Notes: generated by a model not told the origin, from the sequence alone. DNA of 64,000 bases from Flammula alnicola (GCA_015499995.1 JADNRV010000003.1:806001-870000), one strand, 5' to 3'. Counted from the first letter of the stretch, positions 21,501 through 35,200 are shown. Numbers and translations: made by a program.

Positions 21501-24500
21501 TTTTCACCCTCCCGCATTGTTTAACCAAAAATTTATTAGGCCAATATGCTCCAAGTGGAAATATCGCTACGGGTTAAAAACGCCCAAGTTCTTCAGCCTA
21601 TAGCTTTGATAGGTTCTAGCAGCTCCAGTCAAAGTTCTGCAGAGCCTGGCATACTCGATCACGGCGAAGTGAGCAATTATGTTGCCATGGCTGTTCCAGA
21701 AATCCAATTTCAATTCCGGATGCATGATTACTATATGGGTAATGTTTCAGTCTCTCCTGTGCAGCCGTGACGTTATTGACATTTAAAAAAAGACATATCC
21801 TTGAACTTGGACACCGTCATCGGCAGCATTCACCGAAGCAATGGCGCGCGTTCGATGGATGGTTTCAAATCAACAGCTCATTCGGAAGTTTTTATTATTG
21901 ATGGTTAGCTCTCAGTTTTAAATCCGATTCAGCCACATCTAACCCCTCCTTCAAGGCATCGACATTACAGCCAATCGGTTATTCGGCCCACAACCAAGGA
22001 CCGCAACATATGTCTGCATCTGGGAGATTGCCGTTGGGCATGTCAAAGCTTCCATGTCGGCCAACGAAGCAAAGTTACTCGCTGCAGCTGGCAACTTCTT
22101 CCGCCTGAATTTTGTAGATCTTGTAAATGCACCAGCCGAAGAGTTTCTGCCCTCTATTGACGTGGATGGTGAGCCTTCTATCCAATTCAGACGCATATGG
22201 TACTTTATTGATGCCTCGGTATTAGTGACCTTCTACAAAATTACAACTAAGGCAATTGAACTCACTTGGAAAGCCGGCAATGCCGCTCTGGCGGTTCAGC
22301 TCTCGCACGGGCTCAAATTCGATAGCAACGACCTCGGAGCTCATCAGTACCGTAAAGTTGCAAGTCTAAGGGTACCCCATGTATCTGCTAATATGCTGCT
22401 GAGGGCGTCCATGGAACGTAATACCTGGCTAGAGGCCGCAGAAGTCGTCTTTGATGCTTATCTGGATATATACTCATCGCCAGTGGGCCATCGGGCCATC
22501 ACACGCAATCAACTCGCCTTTGTCGAAGAGCAAGATAAGTTAACTGGTCGGGCCAAAATGATGTTCAATCAACTGAGGCAGAGAACCAAGGTCAATGCTT
22601 ATTCAGGTACGACCAAATTGCTCATAGACAATATCTTGCCCTAAGATGACCTATCTAGACCGTATATCCCATAGAAATGGTGTATATCTGCCTCAACCCA
22701 CTTTGCCAAATGTTGTTGGAAGTTTGCCGAAGTCGCCCCCAACTCAACTGGGGCGAGTTTCTCGTCCGAGACCGCCGTCTCGGAGGTTTTCCACTGCGGC
22801 AAACCTATCAGACTCAGAAGGCGAGGAAGGTGTTTCTGAAGCTGACCGGGATGCTCGATTAGCGTAAGGTTTCGGTTGATTTGAAGTCGAGCAATGCTCA
22901 AGATTCATACAGGAGAACGCGCACGTCCACGCCTGTAGCGCAGGCTAGAGAAGATGACGTGACTCTGTCAAGCGGAGATGAATCAGACGATGCAGATTTG
23001 ACAGAGGGAGAATCTACGGGAAATGAATGGTCTGATATCGGGAGTAAAGTCGTTTCCTTTCATTGTTTTTGCAATGACACTCAGCTTCGTTTGAAGATTC
23101 CCCAAATGAACAAACAACTGGTTCTCTCATGTCATTCTACTCGCCGATATCAAGACATTATACTGTGAATTGGCTGGATGCCGCGGCCTCATGGGAAGGG
23201 ACGGCGTTCATCTTGACAAAGGCGAGTCTTTTTGCTGTGGGTATGGCTCTGTTTTGACTCTTCGACTTTCCAGGAAGGAGCCTCCTTCATACGACGTGAA
23301 TCACATACACATGCCAGTCCAACATCTATCAATTCTACTCCTTTTACCTTACCCGACGACGTTCCTAGGGACGAAAACATCACAACCTTTCGCGTCAAAT
23401 TCCACAAGGCTGCAAGAGTCATTTTCAACCCACTTATACTTCCCGCCGCCATTTATTTTGAAGAAGATATCAGAAGTATCGTGAGCATTAAATGCCTGTC
23501 CTTTCTTGGTTTTATTTAGCATCCTTTTTCAGGTCCTTGGCCCTGAGATGTGTCTCGATCTTCTTTTGGCCAATTCTATTGGCAAAATATCCAGTAAAAA
23601 ATCATCCAAGTGCCTCGTTTTGGACCTTGATTTACCACATGCCACAATGCAAGTCATACAACACGTCGCCATGTCGGATGATGGCCACCCAAATGTCAAT
23701 AAAGCAATGGAGTCTGCTAGCATCCCTTCTAACTTGGATATAGTAACCGTGGTCAACTTGAGCCTTGAGGGGCTCCGGTTCGCAGGCATTTTTGGGGAGA
23801 GATCATCGGCCGCCAGAGCATCACTTGAGCGGGCTGTTGGTGTAATCGATATTTCGATAGACAAGCGGACTTTTTCATCTGTCCTCCCAGATTCTACCGT
23901 CTTCGAGGTCAATCTCTCCTCGTCCTCCATTCAGCTGTCACACCGTAGTCTATTCACTAATCTGGCGGGCATATCAGTCGACATTGGCCATCAAGGTCCT
24001 GAGCTCGTCACGGCGACATTTCTTGCTCTTCTTTCGACAGGGGCGCTGATTGTGCAGATGGTTGAAGGACTAAATGCACATCGCACAGCTACGGAGAGGA
24101 CGATAATCCGAAACATATTGAAGGCCTCTGAACAAGGGCCTGTCATCGACCCTCTTTCAACGATCCAGCCATCGTACCTCGTTCAAACCGGAGTTCCACA
24201 TATGCTCCGCACTGATGTGACATTTAAATTCCTTTACCACCTTCGGAATTGCATATGGACCATGCGGGATGCTGATCATGATCTTCTCCTTCCTCCTCCA
24301 AGTGCTGTCAATCTGGATAATCTAGTATCCTCTGTTGAATCGAGGCTCGCCTTGCTCGATCCCGACACCTGCAGTATCAGCCACTTGTCCTCGATGGGCC
24401 TCATTTTCTTTGAGCCAGAAGTGAAACATCAGAAGTCCGGGGGTCGGTCCATCGACCAGTGGTCTGTGCAGCTTGCAAAGGCTACGGTTACCGTTCTTGA

Positions 24501-27500
24501 TCCACAGGGTGGTTCATCAAGCCAATTTATCATCAGCAACCTTGGAATAAATTTGCAATGGAAAACGTTCGATCTTATTCAAATGAATTTCGCCAATCCG
24601 TCGAGCGCCTCTCAGACATCCTTGCGCGCCAAATCACACAAGGTGGTTAGAAAATTACTTCTAATCGTGTCACTTGGTGAGACGACCCTGATCGTCTCCC
24701 CTCACTTGATGCATTTTGCTCAGCATGTGCTCCGAGTCAAAAAGCAATTCTCTTTTGGCCTGGACGGTGCTGCCCCTCCAAAAACAATCCGAGAAGCGAT
24801 AGATAAATCCTCAAATTATTCTTTAGGGCTCTACTACCTTGAGGTCATCGGCAACATCCGCCATCTGCGCGTTCAAGCAGCGGCAGAAAACCTGGTTCTT
24901 GTGATGGGAGTCCATGGAGTTAAAACCTCGACAACAGTGTTGCTCGCCCATAACCAAAGCACCCAGTCCACGAATCAGAGCATACTATTTAATGAAGTGT
25001 ATCTACAGGCTCGTTCACCAGCAGATCCGGCAAGAGAAACCGATCAGGATATCCTAGCTGCCCTTGCTTTCACAGCCGGCCGCCTGAGTGCCGTCTCTCG
25101 CCCTGAACTCGGATCAAGGAAGAACTTAAAACTTGTCCTCATGCTAGATGGTCTACGATTGCATGTTCCACGAAGCGCACTTCGGTTGTATCATTTCATC
25201 GGGCAATGGAGAGCAGACTATCTTCCAGGGATGCAGGCAGCGCTGAAGACTCTGCTCTCCGAATATAAGGCAGGACCTGTCAGGCCCCTTTCTCCAACGC
25301 CTTCACGACAATCTCGCCGAAGTCCCATTGTACAAATACATGGACAAATCAATCACTTTGAAATATCACTGCAAGTCATGCACGGAACTTGGCTTTCATG
25401 GGAAGTGCACAGGACAATGTCTTATGTCCACTCTTCAAATGCCTTTAGGGCGGGATCAACCCATGCATTCGGTCTGCAGATTGGTTCGATGGTCCTCAAT
25501 GTAGCATCAAAACCGAATGCGAAAGATGTAGCTCCAAGTTCTCGAGTAAAATTGATGCTACCTCCCCTCTCTCTGGCAGGGAATTCCGATGGACATCATG
25601 TGCAAACCTCGATACTTTTTGATTTCATTGAACTCAAAGTGAAGCCTTCTCATTGGGATACCCTATTAGCGGTACAGCAAAAATTCGGACAGGATTTCAA
25701 TGACCTTGTCGCATTAATGCAGAAGACGCGCCAAGAGGAATCGTCTCCTAGCAAACCACCAGAAAAAAACCCCACGGCATTTCAGTACGAAGCTCATTTG
25801 AAAATGCGGGGATTTCGCATTGGATTGGAGGGCGCCTCCTCAACGGTCTTGCTCGAGTGTCAAGATATCAACGGTGGTGTCAGCAATACAAATGGTTGGA
25901 CGTGGGACGTGGGTTTATCTGATCTAGCCTTGTCTCTGGCACCTCGGGTTTATGGACGCCAGAATACTGCTTTTAATCGGAATCACCGATCTGCATTCGT
26001 GATCATTGACTTCAAGTTCAGCGGCTCAGATACCAACAGCGACAGGATCGTCCGATTATCTGTGACCAAAATACATGCGGTCATGCAGCCCAGCTCCATT
26101 GGAGAATTTGGCGATTTTATTGATAACTTGCAGGTAAAGCCTCTCCAATCTATTTCTGTGCGGCTGAACCAATGCTTATTCAGGCTGAGATGCTCGAGCG
26201 TCAGGAGCAACGTACCTTGGAACTCGCAGCATTCAAAGAAAAGACGCAACAGATTCTTCGAACGTTCGACGTAAATATTGGGGATGTCCAGTTAGAGAAA
26301 ACACCCTGGATCAATGATTTGATAATTATTGTATCAATACACAGCATCGGAGTCGCCTTCCCATTGACCCACGACGAGGAACTTGAACTTCCGCACAGCA
26401 AGGAATCAGCGGCTGTGCGTGCGTTCTTATTTTCAATCAAATCGATTGAATTTCAGACACATCGCGGAGAAACTGGACAGGCTGTCATGCAGAGGCTATC
26501 TTTCCAGTTCGTATCTCGGTAGGCTGTAATTCAATAATTAAATCATAGCTCTGCATTAACCTCTTTATAGTTTCAGACAGTCGTTTCCGGAGGATTTTGC
26601 GGCTGAAAAGCATTACACACGTAACTGGCTTCTGTATCCAGAAATGAAGGCGCAGCTTCGTTCTTCAAGCTCCGTGCTTTCCAGGAAGATCTGGATAAAG
26701 GCAGATGTTAGCGGATTCATTCTCGACATTGATTCAGCTATCCCAAACTATATTTTCGCTCTCATCGATGTATATCGACAAGGAAAAGAACGAGTAGAGC
26801 GATTATCCGCCAACGTCCCTCGAACGCCGCTGACTTCGACGCCAATCATGGAGACTGTTAAACCTTCGCTAGAGAAACATTACACTGCAATACCAACCTC
26901 CAATGTCTTTTCGCAGCTAGTTTTCCATAGCGGAAAAGTTAGGCTCTACAGTGGTTCTGCTAGTCGTCTTTTCAAGACGAAGATTTTGACGTCCAACAAT
27001 TTTCTGGAACTCCCAGATGAGCAAATCCTGGCTCTAGGCGCGGAAGTTTTCAATCTACCAGTTGTATCCGTCTGGGGAGAATATCGGGCTACATCAGCAT
27101 CCCAGAAGCTCTTCAAAGGCACAGAGCAAGAACCATCGATACTCATGTTCAATACCACGGTTTTCTCCAGTCAAAACACATTGAGGCCATCGCTACTTCC
27201 TTTCCTGACGGAACTCGTCAATCATATTGAGACTCGGATGCGTAAAATCAGCTCTCGCGTTCCACGACCCCCTTCTGCTCTATTGTCATTTCCCTCTGGC
27301 TCTTCTTTGCAACGAAAGGATGAAGACGTTGAATCTCGATCTAGCATGCAGATATGTTTCAGCCTGCGAATCGACAAGTCAAAACTCGAGCTGACCTGCC
27401 AGCCGGATGTCAATGTGGTTGCAGGTCTGCATTGGGAAAATGGCGGATTCGTAATAAATGTATCCCCGGGGGCGCGGAAGGTCTCCTTCTTCGGAAGTGT

Positions 27501-29643
27501 GGGCGGTCTGACGATTGGTTTGAAACACGGATTCTTGAGCGAGGATTGTGTTAAATTGGATGCCAGAAATCTTACCTTTTCTGTTGCCTTCAGCAAAATG
27601 GAATCAGAATTGGGAGATACCGTCAGCTCAATATCAGTAGCTCTCGACACCGAATTCTTAGGTGGAGCTCGCTTCTCGCGTTTGCAAGACATTCTTTGCT
27701 TCAAAGCTGTTTGGCTGGACCGGATACCCATATTCAATAACCTATCCGTGGAGCCAAAGGCACCTCTTCGATCCACCTTCCATCCTCCGATCGATACACA
27801 GCCCATACAACCCAAGAGCGGCTTCTCGACGATCATCCTGGTTCGAATACGGAAAATACAGCTGGAAGTAGACCTTGGTCAATCCATAACAAAAATTAAT
27901 CTAGACTTGCATCAATCCATCTTCAGGACCAGATTGACAGATGACTTCAAGGAGGTCCTTCTCCACATAGGAGACGTATCTATCGTAGCCCAAGGAAATA
28001 TCTCGGGACATGCAAGCGTTTCTTCCTGTGTCTTCCAGACAATCAGGCGATCAGGATACATGCGGACTGACATTGGAAGGAGCAAAATGCTGGAACTCAG
28101 ACTAACCAGTGGAACATTAACCGCTGCCCTTGACTCTGATCATCAGAAATTACTGCATTATCGGTAAACGCTTCCACAACTTTAATTTTCTTTGTAGAAA
28201 CTTATACTTTCTTACCTCCCTTGCAGTGCGGAACCTCTAGAGGTCGAGATCTTCGATGACTGGTCAAAAACCGATTCAAATGTCGAGGGCCAATCGAAGC
28301 CACTCCAATTGTCTTTCACCATTACCTGTCCTGAAATTGTCACCATTGTAACCGTTGGGACGATCCCTAAATTGCTGTCCTACATGAACAAATTCAAGGC
28401 TAATCTGGATGCTCAACGCCAAGGAGCATTCCGAGAATCACAGACTTTCAGAATAACTCGAACTCCCAAACCAGATAATCCTCTTTCTGCGGTTGCAGAG
28501 GCTATGCTGCATTCAGCCCGAAGTCGATTTAAAGAAGCCGATTCCGGCCTTTCGTATGTTATCCGACAGCATATGAGCCTCCGACTCGATTTACTAAGGC
28601 TAATCGTCTTTCCTCGCACCATGCGAGACTTGGAGATAGCACAGTTCGTTGGCCGCGATGTCCGAGCTTGGTTGGATGGCGTCGTCGATCCCGGTTCTGC
28701 ACCTGCAAAACGAGATCTGCGTTTATCATTTTCGTCCATGATCATTTCCAAATACACACAGGCCACCCACCCGGCAATAGTTCCTTTGAACCCATTCGAA
28801 GTTCACGATGGACGTGATTGGCTGACAACTTTGTTCAAGGATGCAACTGAAGCGATTATCGTGGGCCTGCCTTCCATGAAAATACATATGGTTAGCGAAG
28901 AAACACTGGAGGAATCCGCTAGAATTCTGTTATACGACTTCTACAGCAAATTTGTTCGTCGGGCGGGAATGAAGGCATTCGAAGACATTTATATTACGCT
29001 GAACATGTCGCTGTACTCGTGGTTGACTGTCCTTCGAAAAAATTTAACACGGGAAATGGAACAAGTCCGAGCCACGGAGGATTGGCGGACATCGATTGGC
29101 AATGTTTCTACGGCAATCGTCCCTACAGGCTCTCAAAGAAAGAAGAAAATCCCTGATCCACTATCACTTAACGACTCACCACGATCCGCCACCCTTCCTT
29201 CGGCAGGTATTAGCCCTTTTTCTCCTGCTCGACTCGGATGGATGGAGCAAAACAAGTCTCCCCAATCTTCACGGGAACAATCCTTGTCGCCACTGATGCA
29301 AACATCATCATCTCCTGCTCCTCTACAGTTCCCGTCGTCCAAAGAAGCATCGGATGAGCCGCCTCTTTCGCAAGGGTTGCGGAAGCGCTCTAGCATCGTC
29401 TACCAACCTCGAAACCGACACATCGAACGCCTTACAATGCGACAACTCGGCGAAGCAACTCCAGACGTCATGCACCCTTTCTTCATGAAAAAGGCCGGTT
29501 TTAATTTGGAAGATTCTTTACCCCAGTATGTCCATGAATATGCAATCGTGCCTCTGGAGGAAATACTGGAGGTTTTGTTGAAGCTGTATAGCCAGCAGTT
29601 GCTGGCGGGGACAAAGAAAAACCTGAGCACTAGTCCTCAGTAG
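18548..29643 (+). CDS. CSF1: CSF1, bridge-like lipid transfer protein (BLTP1/tweek family)
   Basis: A giant gene of about 11 kb with many short introns, coding roughly 3,300 residues. These proteins form long hydrophobic-groove bridges that move lipids between membranes from an ER anchor. In yeast Csf1 is needed for cold tolerance and GPI-anchor lipid supply. The N-terminus shows one membrane anchor (LLLIACICIVVALILYFFYW), then IIGQTIRILFRNQEGSSLW and SIHFSLLTGRILLKDVRYH. That is the conserved opening of the repeating beta-groove modules. Two very long open exons (about 23.5-26.1 kb and 26.6-28.2 kb) hold the middle. The C-terminus has RHIERLTMRQLGEATPDVMH and HPFFMKKAGFNLEDSLPQYV, the family's most conserved block. 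The intron at 18723-18773 has a GC donor. The stop lies 39 bp from that of convergent YIP1. Confidence 0.93.
18723..18773 (+). other. Non-canonical GC-AG intron in CSF1
   Basis: The exon ends ...GGATTGAAATCG and the next bases are GCGAGTCTT, a GC version of GTGAGT. No GT donor nearby keeps the conserved frame. Splicing from 18723 to the CAG ending at 18773 restores SSLWIEIG-SIHFSLL. A TTTAG seven bases earlier would also keep frame, adding two residues (EIETGS). Length 51 nt, normal for this genome. Confidence 0.75.
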
Positions 29644-29682
29644 ATACCCTTGTGTAACGCTAGTGTACATCATGATCTTTTA

Positions 29683-30612
29683 TTATTTATCTACTGATCT
29701 TCCGTTGAAGATACTGAGGAGAGCAAAACACCCGTACAGCAAACCGATCGGGTAAGCAACGAGAAGCCGCTGGTCAGACATGCGCAGGACGGCTACGAAT
29801 ATCCCTGAAGCCGCGTATGTGCACCACAATATGGATAAAATAGAGAGCAGATAGCCAAAAGACCCGCTACAAAATAGATTAGCGTTTTTGCAACGGGGAA
29901 TAGGGTTTGGACGAACTCTAGTGCCACCATGACGCTGATCGCGCCGACACCGACCATAGGTAGTAGACAGTAGCCAAGAACTGAGGCGACGCGGTACGCG
30001 TCAATACCTTGTTCGGACATCAAGTTGAGGAGGGTGTAAAGGGAAACAGAGCCAAAAAGGCCGACGCCATAGATATAGTTGAAGTTTGATTTTCCGGACT
30101 GCGGAACAGGTCAGCGCAGACAACGTGGATGTGACACGAAAAAACTGACGAAGAGGAGAGAAATACCAAAACAGAAAATGAAGAAAATAGGCCCAGCAAG
30201 GTCGGCATCGTCCATTATGTGTTCGTCAACGCGTCGTAGGGGGTTGAGGACTGTCAACGATTTATCGCGTATATGCTGGAAGTTGATGCCCAGCTCTGTA
30301 TACAACGTTGATATGTTAAACAGAGGCCATGCAAATGGAGAAATAAATAAATTTGCCTTCAAGTAATGGAGGCTCGCCCTCTATTCCGCCAGTACCGAAC
30401 GCTGTCCACCACGCTCCTTGACTCTGAATGTTACCTCCGAATCCCCCTGGTTGCTGAGTTATAGAACCCTGAACTTGTCCGTCAAGACTTGTTCTCGTTG
30501 CGGCGTAGTAGTCTTGAGGTTGGGCATAGAATTGGAGTGGCTCCTGGGGCTGCGGTTGTGGATAATAAGTGGAGGAAGAGGCGTATGGGTTGCTGTGGTC
30601 TTGCTGCCACAT
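29683..30612 (-). CDS. YIP1: YIP1/YIPF5 family Golgi membrane protein
   Basis: Rab-interacting tetraspan protein of ER-Golgi transport vesicles. The start at 30612 opens a Gln/Pro/Tyr-rich cytosolic region (MWQQDHSNPYASSSTYYPQP). It is followed by the conserved EPPLLE, ELGINFQHIRDKSLTVLNPL and DADLAGPIFF. Helices then follow: FIFCFGISLLF, NYIYGVGLFGSVSLYTLLNL, VASVLGYCLLPMVGVG and later segments, ending RLLVAYPIGLLYGCFALLSI. The ELGINF, NPL, DLAGP, YGVG and ASVLGYCLLP blocks are the YIPF5 hallmarks. The last residues are FNGRSVDK with the stop at 29683. A short upstream reading frame (MSGEAKD) begins at 30718 on this strand and overlaps the NSA2 start codon. Convergent with CSF1 (39 bp) and divergent from NSA2 (104 bp between starts). 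Confidence 0.9.
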
Positions 30613-30716
30613 TTCGAGTTGCACTGTTGCAGAACGAGTGACGGTGTCCACGTGCTCACTCTCTTCAATCCGCACGTATTGACTTCTATTTGGTTCAATC
30701 TTTCGCTTCTCCACTC

Positions 30717-31769
30717 ATGGTGAGTCCATAGCGTCCACCGTCTTGTTCGTCTGCTGAGCCTTTTCTTTTTTATAGCCCCAGGTACCTTATTTAATCAAAT
30801 GTACCGAGTTACATATTTCTCATCCCTATCATAGAACGAATATATCGAGGAACACATCAAACGGCATGGTCGCCGTCTAGATCATTTTGAGCGCAAGTAG
30901 GCCCAGCAGAACGTCTTTTCTTCCCCACTTCTCTGATTTTCTTCTTTGATATTTACAGGCGAAAACGCGAAGCCCGCCTTGTTCATAAATCCTCTACTGT
31001 CGCACAAAAGGCTTTCGGTATCAAGGCCAAACTTCTTCATGCTAAACGTCATGCGGAGAAAATTCAGATGAAAAAGACGCTCAAGGCGCACGACGAGCGG
31101 AATGTCAAGCAACCGGATTCTGGAACAGTTCCAGAAGGTGCCCTACCGACATACCTTCTTGATCGTGAAGGTCAAAAAGATGCGAAGGCCCTATCCAGCG
31201 CGATTAAGCAAAAGCGCAAGGACAAGGCTGCGAAATATGCCGTGCCATTGCCCAAAGTCCGAGGAATTGCAGAAGATGAAATGTTCAAGGTATTGAAGAC
31301 AGGAAAGAGTAAGAGCAAAGCATGGAAACGTATGGTCACCAAAGCTACGTTTGTTGGTGAAGGGTTCACAAGAAAACCTGTGAAGATGGAGAGGTTCGTG
31401 AGGCCAATGGCTCTGCGCTACAAAAAGGCCAACGTCACACATCGTACGTTCGTCATCGATTCGTCTTTACCTTTTGCTTATTCGATTACAGCGGACCTCA
31501 AAGCTACGTTCCAGCTACAGATCTTAGGTGTCAAAAAGAACCCCCAGTCTCCAATGTACACGCAACTTGGAGTGATGACAAAGGGTACAGTCATCGAGGT
31601 TAATGTTTCCGAACTTGGCCTTGTCACAGCTGGTGGTAAAGTCGTATTTGGAAAATATGCTCAGATTACGAACAATCCGGAAAACGATGGCTGCATAAAC
31701 GCCGTTCTGCGTAAGTCTCTTTTCTTCTCGCGTCTTGTCCTCATTAACGCAATCGTCCCAGTTGTCTGA
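30717..31769 (+). CDS. NSA2: NSA2 (TINP1), 60S pre-ribosome factor
   Basis: Essential nuclear factor of 60S subunit maturation. The conserved N-terminus [17 protein letters not shown] is assembled from three exons. The ATG alone is at 30717-30719 followed by GTGAGT. A 6-nt exon CCCCAG (Pro-Gln) sits at 30776-30781 between TATAG and GTACCT. Exon 3 starts at 30835 after CATAG with AACGAATATATC. A further intron splits the [11 protein letters not shown] segment. Downstream are [80 protein letters not shown] and V. All match NSA2. The last exon is eight bases, ending GTC TGA at 31769. About 260 residues, the expected size. A simple ORF start would lose at least the first 80 residues. Confidence 0.95.
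30776..30781 (+). other. NSA2: 6-nt coding exon in NSA2
   Basis: Sequence CCCCAG is framed by a ...TTTTTTATAG acceptor and a GTACCT donor. It codes Pro-Gln, residues 2-3 of the invariant MPQNEYIE start. The preceding coding exon is just the ATG. The flanking introns are 56 and 53 nt. Confidence 0.85.
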
Positions 31770-32219
31770 TCCAATCCTACTCATCTTTGTTACATCCTGT
31801 ATTTTTATAATGCATCATCATCTGTTATGGTTCTTGCATAATCACAACCGTTCGCATACGTTGGAATCAACCATTAAATGTTACCCCACCATCATTTGAT
31901 ACACCATTGCGAAGTCAATAACTTTGTGAAGAATACTCTGTTTCTATGTAAGCCCTGAATTCCTGACAGCAAGTGATCGTGGTTGCGGCAAACTTATCCC
32001 AAGGCCGATGTAACAGATATAATGGTGCACACCAACTCGGTGAATAGTATACATAGTTGTAATACAGTCTGGATTGCTACAATACAAAGCTTCAGCTGTT
32101 TTATTTCTCGGTAATTATGGTTCGGTATGATTATCAATATATTAATACACATTCAAATAAAAGACGATGTTGCACAAGAAAGCAAGTAATAAAAAAGATA
32201 GGTTTGTCCGCAGAAAAAA
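31770..32219. other. Convergent 3' intergenic region
   Basis: 450 AT-rich bases between the ends of NSA2 and the Zn2Cys6 gene. It holds both terminator regions (several AATAAA-like and TTTTATAATG signals). No gene seen. Confidence 0.45.
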
Positions 32220-35200
32220 TTAAAGACTCTGAGCTGGGTTATAAAGATCTTGCATATAGTCGCGTTGTTCATCGTGAAGCAAGGTATCGAGACCGTTGTG
32301 AGGCATGGGTCCCCAAGCATCCATTCTGAAAAGAAAAATAAGAGATTTAGGATTCGGAGAATTAATTGAAATCACGATTTCAGTGCCCACCGAAACAATC
32401 CCTCGTACAGCCCCCGCGATGGCCTATGCATGCCATATTTTGGAGGTGAGTTTGAATGAGATCCTTGGTGCGGGAAACGAGGAGTTGTGAGGTGCATCTG
32501 ATTGTCAAAGTGCACATTGGTATGATCATGTTTGACCGTCGCCTCATATGTGTCCACAGTGGGCTTATTCTCAGTTATGTCTGACGTCGACCTGGCATAA
32601 GATGTCTCCTGGCTAGGAGCTTGGACATTCCTTGTATTTGCTTTCGAAGATGCCGGTCGTCTCCTGGAGCTGATATAAGGAAGTGCCCGTTCATTCCAAG
32701 TGGTAGGTGCGGCCGTAGCTGAGGAGCCAAGTTCCGCGACCGAATGGATATACTTGAAGGGTAGAACTGATGGCGATTGTCGAGAGTCCTTCAGGGAGGA
32801 CGCCGAGGAGGTAGAGTACTCGGCTGGCTGTTCATGATGCTCCTGGTTATAAGCTGAGTGCGAAGGGCGCCATTTATCATTAGGAGGCTTCGAGAGGGTG
32901 CCGTCTGATTCGAAAGTGTCATGAGTAGGCCGTGGCGTGACCTGTTCAGCGGGTTGAGGTTCAAGGCCAACCAGAGATTCCTGGAGTTCCTCCCTGTACA
33001 ATGAATGCGGCTTAACTAATCCATGTCACAGAAGAAAAATACCATCACTTACAATAGCATATCGACGATGTCCCACCGAGGCTTCACCTCTTCCAGGGCC
33101 CGAAGAAATATTTTAGCATCCATTATACCTTGCTCTATACGATTTGCAAGGGGTGGCTTGATGTCTGGTATACCTCTCTTTCGAAACTCCTTCTCTTGGA
33201 CCTTAAGATTCCACGCGTGAACGAGAAACAGGCCAGCGCAGATATATGAGACGTTGATGATGCTGGGTATATAAAATTTACGGATACCATGCCGTAATTC
33301 GGCCTCGACAATCCGTGCGCAGGATCGGGCTGCTTCTGTGCAGATAATGATGGCGGGATCTGCCAGGGCTGGGATAAGAGGCGCAGAGTCAGCGTGATTT
33401 ATGAAATTGCTCTCGGTAGGGGTCGGAGGCGACGGAGACATGGCTATGAGGGGTCGATAGACCAGCATTTGGGTGAGATGATATAAAGTGAAAAGAGAGG
33501 CAGATTGGTGAAAAAAGACAGGATTGTCCATTTTGTCATGCCATCGCACTGAGAAAATACGGCAGTCAGCATTGCAGCCAGAAGGTCGCACTGATGGCTT
33601 ACGGTGTTCTGGAACGCGTTCCAACCATTCAGACATGGCAAGGGAGAGCTGCTCAGTAATACTTTGCTGTTCTAGTGGAACAAATCCATGATAAATCTTC
33701 GACTTGTCAATGGCATACTATGGAGGGTTTTAGTAATTTGTTCGGAAACTGGTCAAGGCGTCGTACGTACTAGAGTTCTCATGGCGAAGGCCATAATTTG
33801 GGTAAGCTTGATGAGCTGAACGAAAGCTGTCATCGTGGAAGGAACACCAGGTGGCTGCTTGAAACGTTCATGTTGATTTTTGTTGGCTTCCAAATACTCA
33901 TCATCCACCTCGAGAGGAAAGTCAAGATCGAAACTATACTAAAATCAGCCTCTAAATGCACGATATTAACGCAAGGAAATACTCGCTCTTCCTCGGCTAT
34001 ACCACAAGCTCGTCCGAGGCTTGCACCCCCAAGGCGGTCAAGAATAACGAGCAGCCAAAATACACGCTTCCAAAGCTCGTCATCGATATTGGGTTCAGTT
34101 CGATAGACTTTCTTGCGATGGGCTCCAACGTCCTGCGCTTTGCGCAGGCCAGCACTGATAACGGTCCAAGCAGAAGGAAATGCAGCTGTACTTCTCAAGT
34201 ACATTCCGATGAGCTATGCCTTATAATGAGTATGCGAAGGCCGAGGATATAAGCGGGTAACATACAGCGAAAGTTTGTACCTCAAACAAACTGGGTTGAT
34301 GGAAAAGACTCCTCCGAACGAGGTGGATTTCTAGTGAGAATGATGAGAGCTTGCATTAAAATGAGAGAGGATCTAACACATACCAACTGCTATGTCGAAA
34401 TAATGGCGCCCTGCTCGTCTCCAGTCGCCCTGTGGACTCTCTGCTGTCGGCGCTTCAGGTAAAACTCGTTCATCGTCGCACCATCGACTCGCAATCGCAA
34501 ACATTGACATGCAAACGCCCGCAAACCATACGTTACGATGATGTAGTCCTTGTTGCCACTGCCGATCGAAAGTTGGGCGATGAAGGAGAGGGAAAGTAAG
34601 GTTGGAATTTCCAAAGTACAGGCCAATGAGAGTATCCGCAAGATCTGGAGGGGGAAAATATTCGACAAAAGTTTGAAGAGTCTCCGAAGGCTCTGCACGA
34701 CCACCCTCGTAAGAGTATTCCCACTAATAAGTAAAGTCAATGAAGATAAAGTAGAGAACGGATGACAAGGCATACACTAGGTCTTTGCCAAAATTCAGGC
34801 CGCCTCCATTGCGCCACCGTCAAGTTGTCCGGGGATGTCCGGGGTGAATTCTTCTGAGTTGGGCTCATGGTTTCCCTGATATGCATGTGCTTGAATTGTC
34901 TGGTTGTCTCCACAAGACCAGCAGTACTGCTTCGGCCATGAAAACGGATATTATTATCATCTGTTGTGTCGTCGTTTTCCGAAGCACGCAAAGTAATCTT
35001 CTCCCTACCACCGACAGATGTAATTAAGATCTCTTCTGTCTCTGAAGACGACGATGGGGACTCCTCAGAAGACTCTTCAGAGTTCGATGATAAGGTCGCG
35101 TCCGAATCGCGTTTTGAACGCCGTCGGGAGCGAAACGTCAGGTGGGTTGAGCGCAGCGAGGGAAGACACACAGGCGTCTGACTTGTACAGTCGTTGCTGT

